From Defluviitaleaceae bacterium (GTDB taxonomy: Bacteria > Bacillota > Clostridia > Lachnospirales > WQUN01): DNA of 51,673 nt. Made by a program: the position numbers and the translations under genes. The notes under the pieces are model-generated. The model worked only from the letters and a program-made list of their open reading frames with translations. It did not search any database and was not told the DNA's origin. The DNA is taken from positions 1 to 51,673 of the forward strand of contig WQVD01000019.1 of assembly GCA_009781755.1 (NCBI GenBank). Reading direction: 5' to 3'. Below, piece after piece: positions 49,094 to 51,673 of the stretch. Within the stretch, counting starts at the first letter, position 1. Every line of letters begins with the position of its first letter.

Positions 49094-50326
49094 TCATTTT
49101 AGCGTGGCAAGGATTTCCTTTATTTTAGGCTTGTTTCCGTACATTAGGGTGCCCATTCTGTAAATGCGCCCGCCCAAATATGCCATCAAACAAACGGTCG
49201 TTATTTGTGCGGCAATGCTGATAAAAATTTCCCACGAGGCCGCCGTGTTTAAGCATATACGCATAAACATCACGAAAGGCGCAAAGAACGGGATGTGCGA
49301 TAACACATTGACCCAACCCGCGCCCGGATTGGTCATGCCGAAAATCGCAGCAAAGAACCCAACCATCACCAACAGCATCGGCAGCGTTTGGATGGAGTTG
49401 GCATCCTCCATGCGGCTGACGGTGGACGCCAACGCGGCATATATATACGCATACATAAGAAAGCCCAGCAAAAAGAAAACGACGAGCATGGTCATGATAA
49501 ACGGCTCGAAGGTGAGGTTAAGCGCCGCCAGCGCACCTTCACCGCCCGCCCCGCCGAAAAAGTGCATGGATAACGCCGCCGCACCTACCAGCAATAGGAT
49601 TTGCACGAGTATGGCCGCGCCCACGCCCAGCACCTTGCCGTTCAACAGCTTGCCTGCTTTACATGACGTAATGAGCAGCTCCATGGTTTTGGTAGATTTT
49701 TCGCGGACGACGGCGGTGACTAGGTAGCCGCCGCCAGACAACAACCCAAAGTACAACACAAACGACAGCACATAAGAGAACATCATATTGGAAAAGAAAT
49801 TCTCGGGCGAGTCCTCGGTGGGTGCGCCGTCTGCGCCCAGGGTCATGATTTCGCTTTGTGGGACAAAACCTAGGATGCGCGCCTGTTCATGCGGGTCAAC
49901 GCCGATTTGTGCGAATGCCGCGGCGCGGTACTGTTCACGCAGCATCCACGCGATATTATCGCCCAGCGTCCACACACCCATACCCATGGCCGTTACATAT
50001 AGCGTAAAGCCCTCTTCATCAATAAACACGGCATATTGGTAATCTCCGCTTGTTACCGCGTCACGCGCCCGCTGAATATTTTGGAAAAAGCTGACCCCTA
50101 CAGAGGTGTAAGCCTCAATCGTTTCGCGATCGAAATTTCCGGTAGTGTCTACCGCGGCAATGCGCCGCTCGGTGCCGATATCCATATCACCGAATAACTC
50201 GATAATGCGCGGTATGGCAGGCCCCACCAGCGCCAGCAATATCATAAAAATCGTGATGCCGATAAACGCCCCGCTGCGTGCGAAGGTCATGAATTCAAAC
50301 TGCATGACAGTCTTCATTTGCTTCAT
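49094..50326 (-). CDS. ABC exporter permease, NatB/ABC-2 type
   Basis: 410 residues. One transmembrane segment near 20-40, a ~130-residue outer domain (EAYTSVGVSFFQN, VFIDEEGFTLYV), then about five transmembrane segments in the C-terminal half with EKSTKTMELLITS before the second, as in NatB-like sodium or drug exporters. ATG 50326 follows GGGGGAG by about 8 bases. The intergenic stretch to the ATPase is occupied by a palindromic element. Confidence 0.88.
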   Translation of the reverse strand: MKQMKTVMQFEFMTFARSGAFIGITIFMILLALVGPAIPRIIELFGDMDIGTERRIAAVDTTGNFDRETIEAYTSVGVSFFQNIQRARDAVTSGDYQYAVFIDEEGFTLYVTAMGMGVWTLGDNIAWMLREQYRAAAFAQIGVDPHEQARILGFVPQSEIMTLGADGAPTEDSPENFFSNMMFSYVLSFVLYFGLLSGGGYLVTAVVREKSTKTMELLITSCKAGKLLNGKVLGVGAAILVQILLLVGAAALSMHFFGGAGGEGALAALNLTFEPFIMTMLVVFFLLGFLMYAYIYAALASTVSRMEDANSIQTLPMLLVMVGFFAAIFGMTNPGAGWVNVLSHIPFFAPFVMFMRICLNTAASWEIFISIAAQITTVCLMAYLGGRIYRMGTLMYGNKPKIKEILATLK

Positions 50327-50349
50327 TTTATGGCTCCCCCCATCAAATC

Positions 50350-50471
50350 TTGGAATGTCTTGCCGGTAAATTGATTCTATGGACTGTGTCAGTACCGCTT
50401 TGCGTGCCTGCTGGGCACGCGGCATCGGCACTTCCTTGCCACGGAATCAATTTCCGCGGCAATCCATTGCC
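50350..50471. repeat. ~120-bp palindromic element between ATPase and permease genes
   Basis: Outer arms: TTGGAATGTCTTGCCGGTAA... (from 50350) against the reverse complement of 50441-50471, sharing TTGCCG and AAATTGATTC with small gaps. Inside is the hairpin GCGTGCC-TGCT-GGGCACGC. It contains an ATGA-coupled 34-codon frame (50493-50389) that I regard as probably not a gene. Confidence 0.55.
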
Positions 50472-50489
50472 AATATTTAATGTGGGAAG

Positions 50490-51407
50490 TCATATGCTCC
50501 CCGCTTTCTCCACAAATATGTCTTCTAGCGTGGGTTCGATGACTTGCACGCGGTCGATGCCGGGCGACAAACCGGCCAGCATTTGCATCAAGGCTTGCTT
50601 GTCCGCCGCGTCCTTGAGTGTGACTTCGATGGTGTCGCCGACGATGCTGGCCTGGCGGGCGATGGCCGGCCAATGCCCCTGCTGCGTTAATTTGCGCAAG
50701 AAATCCTGCGCGTCGCCTTCCGGCCACACGGCCATGCGATTGCGCGGGTAGGCCTTTTTTATTGCGCGGATTTTGCCGTCTAGCACGATTTCGCCTTCGT
50801 TGATGATGCAGATATGCTCGCAGAATTCTTCGACATAGGGCATTTGATGGCTGGAGAAGATGACGATTTTGCCCAGCTCCACCTGCTTGAGCATGAGCCG
50901 CTTGAGCATGGCGGCGTTGACCGGATCAAGGCCCGACAACGGCTCGTCCAATATCACAATGTCCGGGTCGTGCAATACCGCAATGGCCAATTGAATTTTT
51001 TGCTGGTTGCCCTTGGACAACATTTCCAGCTTGCTGCCCCAATACTCCGTGGCCTCCAATTCTTCCAGCAGTGCCATTGCACCCTGCTTAGCCGCTGCTG
51101 TGTCCATGCCGCGTAGCCGCCCAAGATAAACCATTTGCTCGCCCACTTTGGACTTGGGATATAACCCGCGTTCCTCCGGCAAAAAGCCCAACCGCACTTC
51201 GCGATAATCAATAGGCGCACCGTCCAACAAAACCGCGCCCGAATCCGCTCGGAAAATATCCGCCAAAATCCGCAACGTAGTAGATTTGCCCGCCCCATTG
51301 CGCCCCAAATAACCCAAGGCCTGCCCCGCCCGCACGATAAAGCTTACGTCCTTCAACACATGCTTAGTGCCAAAATACTTATTAATACTGCGCAAAGCCA
51401 ACTCCAT
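50490..51407 (-). CDS. ABC exporter ATP-binding protein, NatA type
   Basis: 305 residues. Walker A GRNGAGKST (35-43), signature LSKGNQQK, Walker B IVILDEPLSGLDP and the switch His in FSSHQM. The ~90-residue C-terminal extension is typical of NatA/YhaQ-like exporters. Pairs with the permease downstream. Its stop TGA lies in an ATGA overlap with a short frame of doubtful reality. The substrate (sodium, bacteriocin, drug) is not evident. Confidence 0.93.
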   Translation of the reverse strand: MELALRSINKYFGTKHVLKDVSFIVRAGQALGYLGRNGAGKSTTLRILADIFRADSGAVLLDGAPIDYREVRLGFLPEERGLYPKSKVGEQMVYLGRLRGMDTAAAKQGAMALLEELEATEYWGSKLEMLSKGNQQKIQLAIAVLHDPDIVILDEPLSGLDPVNAAMLKRLMLKQVELGKIVIFSSHQMPYVEEFCEHICIINEGEIVLDGKIRAIKKAYPRNRMAVWPEGDAQDFLRKLTQQGHWPAIARQASIVGDTIEVTLKDAADKQALMQMLAGLSPGIDRVQVIEPTLEDIFVEKAGSI

Positions 51408-51445
51408 ATGTATCCCTCACCAAATTGGAAAATTTTAGTCGAATA

Positions 51446-51475
51446 ATTGTAACACGTACCCACTATAATTTACAA
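51446..51475 (-). promoter_or_regulatory. Sigma-A-like promoter of the ABC transporter operon
   Basis: Minus strand: TTGTAA (51475-51470), 18-base spacer, TACAAT (51451-51446), about 40 bases before the start codon. Confidence 0.55.
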
Positions 51476-51550
51476 ATTTTGCCATAGCAAGTGCGGTAGA
51501 GTGCGTAGCACGACCGCCGCGCAGGGTGGCTTGGTGGTGGGGTTGGCACG

Positions 51551-51673
51551 CGGGCTTACGGACTTTTGCGGCATGAAAGGCACGCGTCGCGGAAGTAGTT
51601 GCGTGGGTCATAAATGCCCCACGCCAACTACTAACCGCGCCACGCACCGTTCATACCACAAAAGTCGATGCCC
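51551..51673. repeat. Large inverted repeat, cut by the window end
   Basis: The left arm (51563-51607, from CTTTTGCGGCATGAA) pairs with the right arm (51617-51664, reverse complement CTTTTGTGGTATGAAC) at roughly 80 percent, with a 9-base loop. Weaker pairing (GGGC...CGA) continues outward to the last base, so the element may extend beyond the window. The 51,476-51,550 stretch holds no gene I can support. Confidence 0.7.

Noticed and set aside
50389-50493. 34-codon frame overlapping the ATPase stop by ATGA
   Set aside because: It lies inside a palindromic element and looks non-protein-like at its C-terminus (many Arg and Cys); kept only as a note.

Overview
The window looks like chromosomal DNA of an endospore-forming member of the Firmicutes, most likely class Clostridia, with roughly 50 percent GC. 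The evidence is a sigma-G gene, a spoVS gene, strong AGGAGG-type ribosome binding sites, frequent GTG and TTG starts, sigma-A promoters of TTGACA/TATAAT type, three LPXTG-type wall proteins and a DivIVA-like protein. I see no rRNA, tRNA, CRISPR array, transposase or prophage gene.

Layout. (a) 1-5,921: a structured-looking leader or RNA ending in a terminator, an unusual sigma factor fused to membrane segments and an outer domain, a Cna-B/SpaA-type LPQTG adhesin with a long TTPAETTPQQ repeat tract, an AbrB-like regulator directly behind it, and a toxin-RNA-like remnant. (b) 5,982-10,251: an M42 peptidase, a multi-FeS flavin oxidoreductase and a six-helix membrane protein. (c) 10,265-13,397: an Ala-rich LPQTG surface protein on the minus strand. 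(d) 13,413-17,761: carbohydrate enzymes without signal peptides (GH172, GH5-like, GH10) followed by uracil-DNA glycosylase, with a ~250-bp inverted repeat between the divergent GH172 and GH5 genes. (e) 17,806-20,967: a broken small gene, an HD-domain protein, dusB, a composite palindromic repeat and a secreted coiled-coil protein. (f) 21,127-26,900: a minus-strand run ispF-cysS-hicB-hicA-mrnC-DUF6886-APH kinase-pncB; the toxin-antitoxin pair sits inside a housekeeping gene order. (g) 26,973-40,340: trmL, a 2,453-residue MPQTG adhesin, a small Cys-rich secreted peptide with the same signal segment, and an alpha-2-macroglobulin-like protein. (h) 40,480-40,882: a 34-codon type I (holin-like) toxin and a phased cluster of DnaA-box-like 9-mers. 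(i) 40,980-46,769: murA-walJ-addA. (j) 46,766-51,673: spoVS and sigG, a small membrane protein, divIVA-like, an ABC exporter, and the start of another large inverted repeat.

Working together. The most distinctive theme is surface biology: a membrane-tethered sigma factor next to an adhesin and a DNA-binding regulator; two further sortase substrates; and two neighbouring genes that share both a promoter-leader architecture and a signal peptide. A macroglobulin-like protease trap follows these. No sortase is in the window. A second theme is palindromic DNA: at least four families of hairpin elements, one of which lies in frame inside addA. These are sequence observations; the functional links between them are inference.
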